Source of the DNA: Clostridium peptidivorans
Lineage (GTDB): Bacteria; Bacillota; Clostridia; Clostridiales; Clostridiaceae
Direction: 5' to 3'
Length of the DNA stretch: 48,740 bases
Assembly (NCBI RefSeq): GCF_900205925.1
Contig: NZ_OAOD01000023.1
Location: forward strand, 1 to 48,740
Below, piece by piece: positions 1 to 8,144 of the stretch. A program made the position numbers and the translations under genes. How positions within the stretch are numbered: position 1 is the first letter of the stretch; each line of letters opens with the position of its first letter. A model generated the notes under the pieces. It did no database searches. It was not told the DNA's origin and saw only the letters and a list, made by a program, of their open reading frames with translations.

Positions 1-39
1 AGGTGAACGTCGCGAGTTCGAATCTCGTCTTCCGCTCCA
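1..39 (+). tRNA. tRNA-Gly (GCC), 3' part only
   Basis: Only the 3' half is inside the window: the 3' anticodon strand AGGTG, a short variable region, a T arm GCGAG-TTCGAAT-CTCGT, the acceptor strand CTTCCGC, discriminator T and an encoded CCA. The sequence matches the usual clostridial tRNA-Gly(GCC), but the anticodon lies outside, so the identity is inferred. Confidence 0.8.
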
Positions 40-44
40 AATAT

Positions 45-118
45 GCGGGTGTAACTCAATGGTAGAGTGCTAGCCTTCCAAGCTAGTTACGAGGGTTCGA
101 TTCCCTTCACCCGCTCCA
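45..118 (+). tRNA. tRNA-Gly (TCC)
   Basis: Complete 74-nt cloverleaf: acceptor GCGGGTG pairs with CACCCGC, the anticodon stem CTAGC/GCTAG closes loop CTTCCAA with anticodon TCC, the T arm is GAGGG-TTCGATT-CCCTT, and CCA is encoded. It decodes GGA/GGG glycine codons. It lies 5 nt after the preceding tRNA-Gly, so the two are probably co-transcribed. Confidence 0.97.
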
Positions 119-146
119 AATTTTTAGATACTTAGATGCGCTTTAA

Positions 147-223
147 GCGCCCATAGCTCAGCTGGATAGAGTGACGGACTTCGAATCCGGAGGTCGCAGG
201 TTCGACTCCTGTTGGGCGCACCA
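147..223 (+). tRNA. tRNA-Arg (TCG)
   Basis: Complete 77-nt cloverleaf with acceptor GCGCCCA/TGGGCGC, D arm with GCTC...GAG, anticodon loop CTTCGAA (anticodon TCG, read as UCG or modified), T arm CAGG-TTCGACT-CCTG, and an encoded CCA. Position 27:43 of the anticodon stem is unpaired (A-G). Last member of the tRNA cluster, followed by a terminator. Confidence 0.95.
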
Positions 224-258
224 TAACATACGGCATTACGTAATAGGTTGATATATAG

Positions 259-300
259 GAGCTTGTAAAATTTTTTTAAAGTTTTACAAGCTCTTTTTTA
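259..300 (+). terminator. Rho-independent terminator of the tRNA cluster
   Basis: Inverted repeat GAGCTTGTAAAA / TTTTACAAGCTC closes a T/A-rich loop and is followed by a run of seven T. It ends the tRNA transcript. The 142 bases from here to the next gene otherwise hold only the promoter at 379-407. Confidence 0.9.
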
Positions 301-378
301 TTTACCCAGCAGATATACTGCTTGTGATTTTTAAATCATAATGCAAATTTATTGTTAAATCTAAGTTAATTTTTTAAC

Positions 379-407
379 TTGAACTTAATTAATTTTTATA
401 TTATAAT
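379..407 (+). promoter_or_regulatory. SigA-type promoter of the small ORF
   Basis: TTGAAC (379-384), 17-bp spacer, TATAAT (402-407). Near-consensus housekeeping promoter about 35 bp upstream of the ATG at 443. Confidence 0.75.
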
Positions 408-442
408 ATAGATAACGATTACAGATTGAGGTTGGTGAGAAC

Positions 443-706
443 ATGAAGACATATACATCACTTTTTTTGAAGGAAATATCTAATAGAATAAATTTTTTAA
501 TAAATCTTTATAATATTTCAGAAAATAAAATGGCCTTATCTGATAGAGTTATATCTGATTTTAATATAGCTATTTTAAAGAGAAAAGGATATATAATGGT
601 AGGAGAAGAAAACTCCTGTAGTGTTGCATATTTAACTGAAAAGGGAAGAATTCTAGCAAAAGAAAATATGAATCACAATAATGAATTAAGCATGGGCATT
701 TGTTAA
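443..706 (+). CDS. small hypothetical protein, 87 aa
   Basis: I do not recognise this protein. The ATG follows a weak GA-rich Shine-Dalgarno (GGTGAG) and sits behind a good SigA promoter; a strong terminator follows the stop, so it is a real single-gene transcript. The N-terminal half is predicted mostly helical. The C-terminal stretch from Ala62 (AYLTEKGRILAKE) resembles the wing and last helix of PadR/MarR-type winged helices, where YxLTxKG is common, so a small DNA-binding role is possible but unproven. It lacks the SxxLD signature of Spo0E-like proteins. No transmembrane segment. Confidence 0.6.
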   Translation: MKTYTSLFLKEISNRINFLINLYNISENKMALSDRVISDFNIAILKRKGYIMVGEENSCSVAYLTEKGRILAKENMNHNNELSMGIC

Positions 707-722
707 TTACAAAAAAAGTTAG

Positions 723-752
723 AAGCTATTAGTGTACTAATAGCTTTTTTTT
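723..752 (+). terminator. Rho-independent terminator
   Basis: Stem AGCTATTAG / CTAATAGCT with a 4-nt loop (TGTA) followed by seven or more T. Ends the small ORF transcript. Confidence 0.92.
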
Positions 753-850
753 ATTTATATAAAATATAATTCGAAATGAAGGAAAGACATGTTAAAACTA
801 TCATATATAATTTGAAATATTTCGAAAAATACATTTGGGAAAATTATTTA

Positions 851-879
851 TTGCGATAATTGTAGGTTTTTGTTATTAT
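851..879 (+). promoter_or_regulatory. SigA-type promoter of the symporter gene
   Basis: TTGCGA (851-856), 17-bp spacer, TATTAT (874-879). Starts a leader of about 50 nt for the gene at 935. An inverted pair TTCGAAAT (770-777) / ATTTCGAA (819-826) and the palindrome GAAATATTTC (814-823) lie just upstream and may be regulatory. Confidence 0.6.
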
Positions 880-934
880 AGACAATGGCAAATGAAATAT
901 TATGCTGAATAATATATCAGGAGGATGATAAAAA

Positions 935-2206
935 TTGCATATTAAGAAGATGTCTAATACAACTAAGATATTAATTGCATTAATTATGGGTATTGTCTTT
1001 GGAATAATATCTAATTTTGCTTTTTCGGAACAAGTTAAGTTAACTTTGAATATGTGGATATTACAGCCTGTGGGAAATATTTTCTTAAGGGCTATTAAAA
1101 TGTTAGTAGTTCCTTTGGTTATGTTTTCTTTAATATGTGGAGTAACTAGTATAAGTGATATGGGTAAGCTTGGCAGAGTTGGAGGAAAGATATTTTCATA
1201 CTATATGTTAACTACTGCCATAGGAGTAACAATAGCGTTATTTTTTGCGAATTTGCTAAAGCCAGGTGTTGGGGTAGCTTTGACCGCAGGAAGCAGTGAA
1301 ATAAAGAGTGCTGCTCCACCTTTTATTATGGATATACTTGTGAATATGGTTCCAACAAATCCTATAGAAGCTATGGTAAAAGGGGACATGCTTCAAATAA
1401 TAGTATTTTCTATTGTTTTTGGTATAGCTATTAATATCATAGGAAATCCAGTAAAACCACTTGTAAATATTTTAAATCAAATAAATGAAGTATTATTAAA
1501 AATGATAGGATTAATTATGAATTTAGCACCTTATGGTGTTTTTGCACTCATTTCTAGTGTAGTGGCTAGTCAGGGGATAAAAGTTTTAATACCACTTTTA
1601 AAATATTTCTTTGTATGTTTATTTGTAATGGTAATACATGTAGTAGTCGTATATGGAGGATTATTAAAGGTTTTAGGAAAGTTAAGTCCTATTAAATTTT
1701 TCAAAAAGTTTTGGCCGGTTATGGTACTAGCTTTAAGTACTTCTAGTAGTAATGCTACTATACCTATGAATTTAGATACTTGTGAAAAAAAGTTAGGTAT
1801 TTCAAAACCTGTGGCAAGTTTTACAATTCCATTTGGAGCTACTATAAATATGGATGGAACTTCAATAATGCAGGGGGTAGCAGCGTTATTTATTGCTCAA
1901 ATATATGGAATAGACTTAAGTATGCAGCAACAGCTAATGATAATTCTTACAGCAACACTAGCATCTATCGGAACAGCAGGGGTTCCAAGTTCTGGAGTAG
2001 TAATGCTTTCTATGGTACTTCAGCAAGTAGGACTTCCTTTAGAGGGAGTGGCTTTAGTATTGAGTATAGATAGACTTGTAGATATGGCAAGAACTGCAGT
2101 AAATATCACAGGAGATGCTGTAGGTACATTAATTGTAGCTAAGTCTGAAGGCGAAATAGATTTAGAAGTATATAATGATATGAATAAAATTGAAGAAGCA
2201 GCGTAA
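935..2206 (+). CDS. Na+/H+-dependent glutamate/aspartate symporter (DAACS family)
   Basis: A 423-residue multi-span membrane carrier of the dicarboxylate/amino acid:cation symporter family (GltP/GltT/GltPh type) that imports acidic amino acids with Na+ or H+. Seen: the Ser-rich hairpin-1 motif (STSSSNATIPMN), the cation-site NMDGT, the hairpin-2 GTAGVPSSG, and the last helix with Asp379, Asp383, Arg386, Thr387, Asn390 and Asp394. These line up with Asp390, Asp394, Arg397, Thr398, Asn401 and Asp405 of GltPh; the Arg is the residue that selects dicarboxylates over neutral substrates. The start is TTG, 10 nt after a perfect AGGAGG; an in-frame ATG at 950 has no such site. Single gene with its own promoter and terminator. 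Glutamate versus aspartate preference cannot be read. Confidence 0.92.
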   Translation: MHIKKMSNTTKILIALIMGIVFGIISNFAFSEQVKLTLNMWILQPVGNIFLRAIKMLVVPLVMFSLICGVTSISDMGKLGRVGGKIFSYYMLTTAIGVTIALFFANLLKPGVGVALTAGSSEIKSAAPPFIMDILVNMVPTNPIEAMVKGDMLQIIVFSIVFGIAINIIGNPVKPLVNILNQINEVLLKMIGLIMNLAPYGVFALISSVVASQGIKVLIPLLKYFFVCLFVMVIHVVVVYGGLLKVLGKLSPIKFFKKFWPVMVLALSTSSSNATIPMNLDTCEKKLGISKPVASFTIPFGATINMDGTSIMQGVAALFIAQIYGIDLSMQQQLMIILTATLASIGTAGVPSSGVVMLSMVLQQVGLPLEGVALVLSIDRLVDMARTAVNITGDAVGTLIVAKSEGEIDLEVYNDMNKIEEAA

Positions 2207-2212
2207 TATAAA

Positions 2213-2256
2213 GATGGTACAATCATCAATTTGTGATGATTGTATCATCTTTTTTA
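2213..2256 (+). terminator. Rho-independent terminator
   Basis: Sixteen-bp stem GATGGTACAATCATCA / TGATGATTGTATCATC (one G-T pair) with a 5-nt loop and a T run. Ends the symporter transcript. Confidence 0.92.
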
Positions 2257-2405
2257 TAAAAAAGATGAAATATTTAACAAAGTGAAATTTGCTGATTTAT
2301 AGCGAAATCATGCAAGTAACACTTGATTTTTATTAAGAAGTATTGTATTATATTTTTAACAAAGTAATTAACGAACATTATACTTGAATAAAAATAAAAT
2401 ATTCG

Positions 2406-2476
2406 CACTCATATATGCTTAGAAATAGGGTCTAAGTGTTTCTACCAGGCAACCGTAAATTGCTGGGCTATGGGTG
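2406..2476 (+). ncRNA. guanine (purine) riboswitch aptamer
   Basis: Purine-riboswitch fold: P1 is CACTCATA (2406-2413) paired with TATGGGTG (2469-2476); P2 CTTAG/CTAAG and P3 carry the conserved kissing loops (ATAGGGT, CCGTAAA) around the core GTTTCTACC. The specificity base before the 3' P1 strand is C (2468), equivalent to C74, which selects guanine/hypoxanthine; adenine switches have U. It precedes xpt and a nucleoside importer, a standard purine-regulon setting. Confidence 0.95.
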
Positions 2477-2518
2477 TTTATTGAGCTATTGTTGTTATTT
2501 TTTAATGCAATTAGCTTT

Positions 2519-2556
2519 TTAAACTCCCAAATTTTTTTGGGAGTTTTTATTTTTAC
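2519..2556 (+). terminator. riboswitch expression-platform terminator
   Basis: Stem AAACTCCCA (2521-2529) / TGGGAGTTT (2538-2546) with a T-rich tail. The 5' strand is also complementary (8 of 9) to TGGGTGTTT at 2471-2479, which overlaps the 3' strand of aptamer P1. Guanine binding would hold P1, release the 5' strand and allow termination: an OFF switch. Confidence 0.88.
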
Positions 2557-2633
2557 TCTATAGGAAATTATATATTTTTATATTTGTGAATAACTTTTAT
2601 ATCTATTAAAAAGATACTTCTATAGAGTAAAAA
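2550..2633 (+). repeat. 14-bp inverted repeat enclosing 56 AT-rich bases
   Basis: TTTTTACTCTATAG (2550-2563) is perfectly repeated in inverse as CTATAGAGTAAAAA (2620-2633). The first arm overlaps the T tract of the riboswitch terminator; the second abuts the GC-rich element that follows. It could be a leader hairpin or the ends of a small inserted element. Confidence 0.6.
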
Positions 2634-2747
2634 GATGGGTGCAGGGAAGGCACTTCCCGCCGCTTTCAGGAGGGTGCTCAGACGCATAGCGTCGTCGAAG
2701 GGAACCTAGGGTTCCATAGCGAAAGCGACGTAGGAGCTTTTTTTATA
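2634..2747 (+). other. GC-rich structured element in the xpt leader
   Basis: About 105 nt, far richer in G+C than its surroundings, made of compact hairpins with 3-nt loops: GGGAAG-GCA-CTTCCC (2644-2658), GACGC-ATA-GCGTC (2681-2693) and GGAACC-TAG-GGTTCC (2701-2715). CGCTTTC (2661-2667) is complementary to GAAAGCG (2721-2727), closing the last two. It ends in GGAGC plus seven T. No ORF. It matches no riboswitch I know. It may be a small non-coding RNA with its own terminator or a GC-rich mobile repeat. Confidence 0.5.
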
Positions 2748-2816
2748 ATAAATGCTTAAAATAGATTGAATTATGTATAATTTACTAATAAATCATACAT
2801 AGAAAGGGATGAAAAT

Positions 2817-3395
2817 ATGAATAAATTAGTAAATAAAATTATCCGAGAAGGTAAGGTTATAGAAGATAGAATATTAAAAGTTGATAATTTTTTAAATCAT
2901 CAAATTGATGTAGAATTGTTTAACTGGATGGGAAAAGAATTTAAAGAAAGATTTAAGGATAAAGATATAAACAAAATAATGACTTTGGAAACCTCTGGGA
3001 TAGGTATTGCATGTATAGTAGCGCAATATTTTGATAATGTACCAGTAGTATTTGCAAAAAAACATTCAGGTACTAATATGGATGCAAATGTATATGAAGC
3101 AGATGTATATTCCTTTACAAAAAACAAGGATTATAAGATAAGAGTTTCTAAGAATTATTTGAACGAGAATGATAAGGTACTTATAATAGATGATTTTCTA
3201 GCCATGGGAAGCGCATCAGCAGGACTTATTAGTTTATGCGAACAAGCAGGGGCAGCTGTAGAAGGAATAGGAATAGCAATAGAAAAGAAGTTTCAACAAG
3301 GAAGACAGGAAATATTAAATAAGGGAATACAATTAGAATCCTTAGCAATAGTTGAAGCATTAGAAGATGGAAAAGTTGTATTTAGCAAAGAATAA
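2817..3395 (+). CDS. xpt: xanthine phosphoribosyltransferase
   Basis: A 192-residue cytoplasmic enzyme, the usual length of Xpt, that converts xanthine and PRPP to XMP for purine salvage. Seen: the type I phosphoribosyltransferase PRPP loop VLIIDDFLAMGSASAG near residues 122-137, and the family-typical N terminus (GKVIEDRILKVDNFLNHQ). ATG follows AGAAAGGGATG. It lies about 340 nt after the guanine aptamer, so purine surplus should cut its expression. The nucleoside-importer genes follow on the same strand, forming a salvage unit. Confidence 0.95.
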   Translation: MNKLVNKIIREGKVIEDRILKVDNFLNHQIDVELFNWMGKEFKERFKDKDINKIMTLETSGIGIACIVAQYFDNVPVVFAKKHSGTNMDANVYEADVYSFTKNKDYKIRVSKNYLNENDKVLIIDDFLAMGSASAGLISLCEQAGAAVEGIGIAIEKKFQQGRQEILNKGIQLESLAIVEALEDGKVVFSKE

Positions 3396-3408
3396 TATGC
3401 TTTTAATT

Positions 3409-3436
3409 TTGATTCTAAATAAAATTTTAATATAAA
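3409..3436 (+). promoter_or_regulatory. possible SigA promoter of the BMP importer operon
   Basis: TTGATT (3409-3414), 16-bp spacer, TATAAA (3431-3436), 23 bp before the next ATG. It would allow importer expression apart from riboswitch read-through. Confidence 0.45.
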
Positions 3437-3459
3437 AATTATATAGGGGGAACATTAAG

Positions 3460-4578
3460 ATGAAAAAATTTAAAATAACATCTTTATTATTAGCATCTGT
3501 AATGTGTATAGGATTAGCTTTAGCAGGATGTGGAAGTAGCAAAAAAGAAGCAAGTACTCAAACTGCTGCATCAGACAAAAATGACACAAAGGTAGGATTT
3601 TTGTATGTAGGACCTGTAGGAGATGGCGGATGGACATATTCTCACGATGAAGGCAGAAAGTACTTAGAAAAAGAGCTAAAGGTTCCAACTATTTATAAAG
3701 AATCTGTTAAAGAGGATACTGCTGAAGTACAAAAAGTTGTAGAAGACATGATAAATCAAGGCTGTAATGTAATAATTGGTACAAGCTTTGGATTTATGGA
3801 TGGAATGGAAAAAGAAGCTCAAAAGCACAAAGATGTTAAGTTTTTACACGCATCAGGATACAAGTCTTCAGAAAATATGGCTAATTATTTTGGAAGAATA
3901 TATCAAGCAAGATATCTTTCAGGTATAGTTGCAGGAATGAAAACAAAAACAAATAAAATAGGATACGTAGGTGCATTTTCAATTCCAGAGGTTGTAAGAG
4001 GAATAAATGCATTTACACTAGGAGTAAAATCAGTTAATCCAAAGGCAGAGGTTTCAGTTAAATGGACAAATACTTGGTATGACCCTGCAAAAGAAAAGGA
4101 AGCAGCTAAGGCATTACTTGCAGAAGGAGCAGATGTAATAACTCAGCACCAAGATACAGCAGGACCACAGCAAGCAGCAGAAGAAAAAGGAGCATTTTCT
4201 ATAGGATATAACACAGATATGAAAGATAAAGCGCCAAAGGCATATATGACAGCGCCTGTATGGAACTGGGGACCATATTATGTTGAGCAAGTAAAGGCAA
4301 TTAAAGAAGGAACATGGAAATCACAAAACGTTTGGGGTGGACTGGAAACAGGTATGGTAGCACTTGCTCCATTAACTGAAAATGCACCGGCTGGAGCAAA
4401 GGAAGCAGTTGAAAAGGCTCAGAAGGAAATAATGGACGGAAAGAATAAAATATTTGTAGGACCAATAAAGGATCAAAGCGGAAATATAAAGGTTGAAAAA
4501 GATAAGGTTATGACAGATGAAGAACTATTAAGCTTTGATTGGTTTGTAGAAGGTGTAAAGGGTCAATTAGCAAAATAA
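3460..4578 (+). CDS. BMP-family nucleoside-binding lipoprotein
   Basis: The 372-residue substrate-binding component of an ABC importer of the basic membrane protein (PnrA/BmpA, NupN-like) family, which bind purine nucleosides outside the cell. Seen: lipoprotein signal (MKKFK start, hydrophobic core, lipobox LAGC with the acylated Cys at residue 24), then the type I periplasmic fold with the family motif VGDGGWTYSHDEGRK and a later GYNTDMKDKAPKAYM. An excellent SD (AGGGGG) precedes ATG. The downstream ATPase and two permeases complete the transporter, and xpt lies upstream, supporting purine nucleosides as substrate. Which nucleoside is preferred cannot be read. Confidence 0.92.
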   Translation: MKKFKITSLLLASVMCIGLALAGCGSSKKEASTQTAASDKNDTKVGFLYVGPVGDGGWTYSHDEGRKYLEKELKVPTIYKESVKEDTAEVQKVVEDMINQGCNVIIGTSFGFMDGMEKEAQKHKDVKFLHASGYKSSENMANYFGRIYQARYLSGIVAGMKTKTNKIGYVGAFSIPEVVRGINAFTLGVKSVNPKAEVSVKWTNTWYDPAKEKEAAKALLAEGADVITQHQDTAGPQQAAEEKGAFSIGYNTDMKDKAPKAYMTAPVWNWGPYYVEQVKAIKEGTWKSQNVWGGLETGMVALAPLTENAPAGAKEAVEKAQKEIMDGKNKIFVGPIKDQSGNIKVEKDKVMTDEELLSFDWFVEGVKGQLAK

Positions 4579-4599
4579 ATAAAAGTATAGGTGATGATT

Positions 4600-6132
4600 A
4601 TGAATAAAACTGTTCCATATATAGTTATGAAAGATATAAATAAAAGCTTCGGAAAAGTCATAGCAAATAAAAATATAAACTTTAAAGTTCATGGCGGAGA
4701 AGTTCATGCTCTTTTAGGGGAAAATGGAGCAGGAAAGAGTACACTTATGAATATGCTATCTGGGGTTTATACTCCAGATAGCGGAAGCATTTGTGTACAT
4801 GGAAAAGATACATTTTTTTCATCTCCTAAGGATTCCATAAACCATGGAATAGGAATGATATATCAACATTTTAAATTAGTAGATAACATGACGGTATTTC
4901 AAAACATAATAATTGGTCAAAAAAATAGTTTTTTTATAAATAAAGGGGCTGCATTAAATAAAATAAATGAAATATGTGATAAGTTTGGAATAGATATTTC
5001 ATTAGATAAATTGATAAAGGATATGTCCGTAGGAGAAAAACAAATAGTAGAAATAATTAAGGTTTTATATAGGGGAGCAGATATACTTATATTTGATGAA
5101 CCAACTACGGTTTTTACACCTCAAGAAGTAAGTAAGTTGTTTAAAATAATAAATAAAATGAGAGAAAATAATTGTGCTGTAATTTTTATATCTCACAAAA
5201 TGGATGAGGTTATGGAAATATGCGATAAGATAACTATTTTAAGAAAAGGAGAAACAGTATCAACTATCGATATAAAAGAAGCTTCTCCTAAAATATTGGC
5301 AGAGCTTATGGTTGGAAAGGCATTAAACTTATCTATAAAAAGAGCTGATGTAAATTTTAAAGAAGAACTTTTAAAAGTAAAAGATTTAGTAGTTTTAAAT
5401 GAAGAAAAAGCTAAAGCTGTAAAGGGAATAACATTCAATGTTAAAAAGGGAGAAGTAGTTGGAATTGCAGGAGTAGCAGGAAGTGGTCAAAAGGAAATAT
5501 GTGAAGCAATATCTGGAATATATCCTATAGAATCTGGAGAAATAACTATGGAAGGTGAAAATATGGTTGGCCTTTCACCAAGAGATATTATTAAAAAGGG
5601 CATAAGTATGAGCTTTGTACCAGAGGATAGACTTGGCATGGGACTCATAGGTTCAATGGATATAGTAAATAATCTTCTCTTGAAATCTTATCACAAACAA
5701 AAAGGATTTTTACTTAGAAAGAAAGAAGCTGAAGAAAAGGCAATTAATATAAAAAAACACTTTGATATAAAAACTCCTAGTATATATTACCCAGTAAAAA
5801 ATCTTTCTGGCGGAAATATTCAAAAGATACTTTTAGGAAGAGAATTAGATTTAAAGCCGAAACTTCTTATAATGGCTTATCCGGTTAGAGGACTTGATAT
5901 AAATACATGTTATACCATATATAACTTAATTGATGAACAAAAGAAAAGCGGAGTATCCACGTTATATATTGGTGAAGACATAGATGTTCTTATAAATTTA
6001 TGTGATAGAATTATTGTGCTTTGTAATGGAGAGGTTACAGGGGAACTTAAGGGTAAAGAAGCTACAAGAGAAAAGGTAGGATATTTAATGGCAGGAAATA
6101 AAATAGAAGGCGAGGAATACGAAGTTGTTTAA
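4600..6132 (+). CDS. nucleoside ABC importer, double ATPase
   Basis: A 510-residue protein with two tandem ABC nucleotide-binding domains, as in NupO/YufO and RbsA; it drives the BMP importer from the cytoplasmic face. Domain 1: Walker A GENGAGKST, Q-loop YQHFKL, signature MSVGEKQ, Walker B LIFDEPTTV, switch His in ISHK. Domain 2: a relaxed Walker A (GVAGSGQKE), signature LSGGNIQK, and a Walker B LLIMAYPVRGLD lacking the usual catalytic Glu, as is normal for the second domain of this subfamily. GTG 4591 and ATG 4594 are in frame, but the SD AGGTGAT (4589-4595) overlaps them, so ATG 4600 is chosen. The stop overlaps the next gene by 8 nt. Confidence 0.92.
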   Translation: MNKTVPYIVMKDINKSFGKVIANKNINFKVHGGEVHALLGENGAGKSTLMNMLSGVYTPDSGSICVHGKDTFFSSPKDSINHGIGMIYQHFKLVDNMTVFQNIIIGQKNSFFINKGAALNKINEICDKFGIDISLDKLIKDMSVGEKQIVEIIKVLYRGADILIFDEPTTVFTPQEVSKLFKIINKMRENNCAVIFISHKMDEVMEICDKITILRKGETVSTIDIKEASPKILAELMVGKALNLSIKRADVNFKEELLKVKDLVVLNEEKAKAVKGITFNVKKGEVVGIAGVAGSGQKEICEAISGIYPIESGEITMEGENMVGLSPRDIIKKGISMSFVPEDRLGMGLIGSMDIVNNLLLKSYHKQKGFLLRKKEAEEKAINIKKHFDIKTPSIYYPVKNLSGGNIQKILLGRELDLKPKLLIMAYPVRGLDINTCYTIYNLIDEQKKSGVSTLYIGEDIDVLINLCDRIIVLCNGEVTGELKGKEATREKVGYLMAGNKIEGEEYEVV

Positions 6133-7198
6133 AATAATTAAGATAGAAGAAATTACAACTAAAAGAAGTATACTCATAAGATGTATTTCCATAGCATTAG
6201 CCTTTTTAGTAGTAGCTGCATTTATAAGCATTTTAGGATTAAATCCTATTAAAGTATATGGAGCAATGCTAAAAGGCTCTTTTGGATCTTTATATAGTAT
6301 AAAAGAGACAATAGTAAAGTCTATTCCTCTCATAATAACCGCTCTTGGAGTTTCTATAGCATTTAAGATGCAGTTTTGGAATATTGGAGGAGAAGGTCAA
6401 ATAGTTATGGGGGCCCTCTTTTCATCATATTTTGCATTAAATTTTTCTGATATGAATAAATTTTTACTATTAACCATTATGGCTGTAGCAGGTATGGTAG
6501 GTGGAGCAATATGGGCGTATATTCCTTCAATTTTAAAGTTTAAATTTAATACCAATGAAACGATAGTAACTCTTATGATGAATTATATAGCTTTAAAGTT
6601 TGTTACGTATCTTCAATATGGACCATGGAAAGACCCTAAAGCTCAGGGCTTTCCTAAGATAGCTAGCTTTTCTGATAATGCAGTACTTCCTGAAGTTATG
6701 GGAGTGCATTTAGGATGGATTATAACTTTAATACTGGTTATAGCTGTGCATGTATTTATAAATCATACTAAAAAGGGATACGAAATATCTGTGCTTGGAG
6801 AAAGTGAGAAAACAGCTATTTATGCAGGAATTAATATAAAAAGAACACTTATTATAGCAATGCTTTTAAGTGGAGGATTATGTGGCCTTACGGGTATGAT
6901 TCAAGCATCCGCAGTGAGTGGCACTTTATCCGTAGAAGTATCTGGAGGAGTAGGATACACTGCTATAATAGTAGCTTGGCTTTCAGCTTTAAAGGCACCA
7001 GTTATATTAATCGTGGGAGTATTATTTGCGGCTCTTTTAGAAGGAGGAGCATTTATACAAACAGCCTTTGGAATACCTGAAGCTGCAGCGTTAATATTAC
7101 AATCAACTATACTTTTCTTTGTACTAGGAAGTGAATTTTTTATAAAGTATAAGGTAGTAGCAAAAAATACAATGAAAGTACTTAAGGAGGCAGCTTAA
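6125..7198 (+). CDS. nucleoside ABC importer permease 1
   Basis: A 357-residue membrane permease (NupP/YufP-like, BPD_transp_2 family) with about eight to ten hydrophobic segments. Seen: the conserved WNIGGEGQIVMGA cytoplasmic motif, FNTNETIVTLMMNYIA, and GLCGLTGMIQASAVSG. The start is TTG at 6125, overlapping the ATPase gene by 8 nt, with a GGCGAGG site upstream; this suggests translational coupling. Forms the channel with the next permease. Confidence 0.9.
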   Translation: MFKIIKIEEITTKRSILIRCISIALAFLVVAAFISILGLNPIKVYGAMLKGSFGSLYSIKETIVKSIPLIITALGVSIAFKMQFWNIGGEGQIVMGALFSSYFALNFSDMNKFLLLTIMAVAGMVGGAIWAYIPSILKFKFNTNETIVTLMMNYIALKFVTYLQYGPWKDPKAQGFPKIASFSDNAVLPEVMGVHLGWIITLILVIAVHVFINHTKKGYEISVLGESEKTAIYAGINIKRTLIIAMLLSGGLCGLTGMIQASAVSGTLSVEVSGGVGYTAIIVAWLSALKAPVILIVGVLFAALLEGGAFIQTAFGIPEAAALILQSTILFFVLGSEFFIKYKVVAKNTMKVLKEAA

Positions 7199-7199
7199 T

Positions 7200-8135
7200 A
7201 TGGATATGATAATTTCTTTACTTCAAGCTTCCATAGTAGCCGGAACTCCACTCTTATTTGCAACTTTAGGAGAACTTATTTCAGAGAAATCTGGAAATTT
7301 AAATCTCGGAGTAGAAGGTATGATGCTTATGGGAGCAGTTATAGGATTCATGGTTGGAATTAAAACAGAAAATCCTATAATTGCAATATTAGGTGCAATG
7401 ATAGCCGGAGCTTTAGGCGCGCTTATATATTCATTTTTAACAGTATCCTTAAGGGCAAATCAAGTAGTATCAGGTCTTACCTTAACCATATTTGGTACAG
7501 GATTTTCAAGTATGGTAGGAAAAAGCTTAATAGGCCAAGTAGCACCAAATGCAATAAAAGATTTCTTTAAGCCTGTATTTGTGCCAATACTTGGGCATAT
7601 TCCTTTTATAGGTGAAATATTCTTTAGACAGGATTTATTTGTGTATTTAGGATATGTATTAGCAGTTGCAATGGGAATATATATGTATTGTACCTCAAAA
7701 GGATTAAATTTAAGGGCTGTAGGAGAGAATCCAAAATCTGCTGATGCAGCGGGAATAAACATAAATTTATATAAATACATTCATCTTCTTATAGGAGGAG
7801 CTTTATGTGGACTTGGCGGTGCTTATTTATCACTAGTGTATGTGCCAGCTTGGCAGGAGGGAATAACCGCAGGAAGAGGATGGATAGCTGTAGCCTTAGT
7901 TATATTTGTATCCTGGAATCCATATAAGGCGTTAATAGGTGCATATGTATTTGGGGCATTGGATATAGTGGGATTTAGAATGCAGGGATTAAATATAAAT
8001 ATTTCTCAGTATATAATAGATATGATGCCATATGTAGTTACTATAATTGCTATGGTAGTAGTTTCGGCTAAAAATTCTATTAATAGTTTACCACCTAAGG
8101 GACTTGGAGTATCATATTTTAGAGAAGAGAGATAA
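7200..8135 (+). CDS. nucleoside ABC importer permease 2
   Basis: A 311-residue membrane permease (NupQ/YufQ-like). Seen: GELISEKSGNLNLGVEGMMLMGA near the N terminus, the typical entry motif of this family, VSGLTLTIFGTG, and GLGGAYLSLVYVPAWQEGITAGRGWIAVALV. The gene starts one base after the previous stop, with AGGAGG inside the end of the upstream gene. Last gene of the importer operon; no clear terminator follows before the pyr promoter. Confidence 0.92.
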   Translation: MDMIISLLQASIVAGTPLLFATLGELISEKSGNLNLGVEGMMLMGAVIGFMVGIKTENPIIAILGAMIAGALGALIYSFLTVSLRANQVVSGLTLTIFGTGFSSMVGKSLIGQVAPNAIKDFFKPVFVPILGHIPFIGEIFFRQDLFVYLGYVLAVAMGIYMYCTSKGLNLRAVGENPKSADAAGININLYKYIHLLIGGALCGLGGAYLSLVYVPAWQEGITAGRGWIAVALVIFVSWNPYKALIGAYVFGALDIVGFRMQGLNINISQYIIDMMPYVVTIIAMVVVSAKNSINSLPPKGLGVSYFREER

Positions 8136-8144
8136 AAATTATAC

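Noticed and set aside
2634..2747. Signal recognition particle RNA, 6S RNA, or a c-di-GMP riboswitch
   Set aside because: The conserved cores of these RNAs (GNAR loop with GGAAGC, open 6S bubble, GEMM core) are not present.
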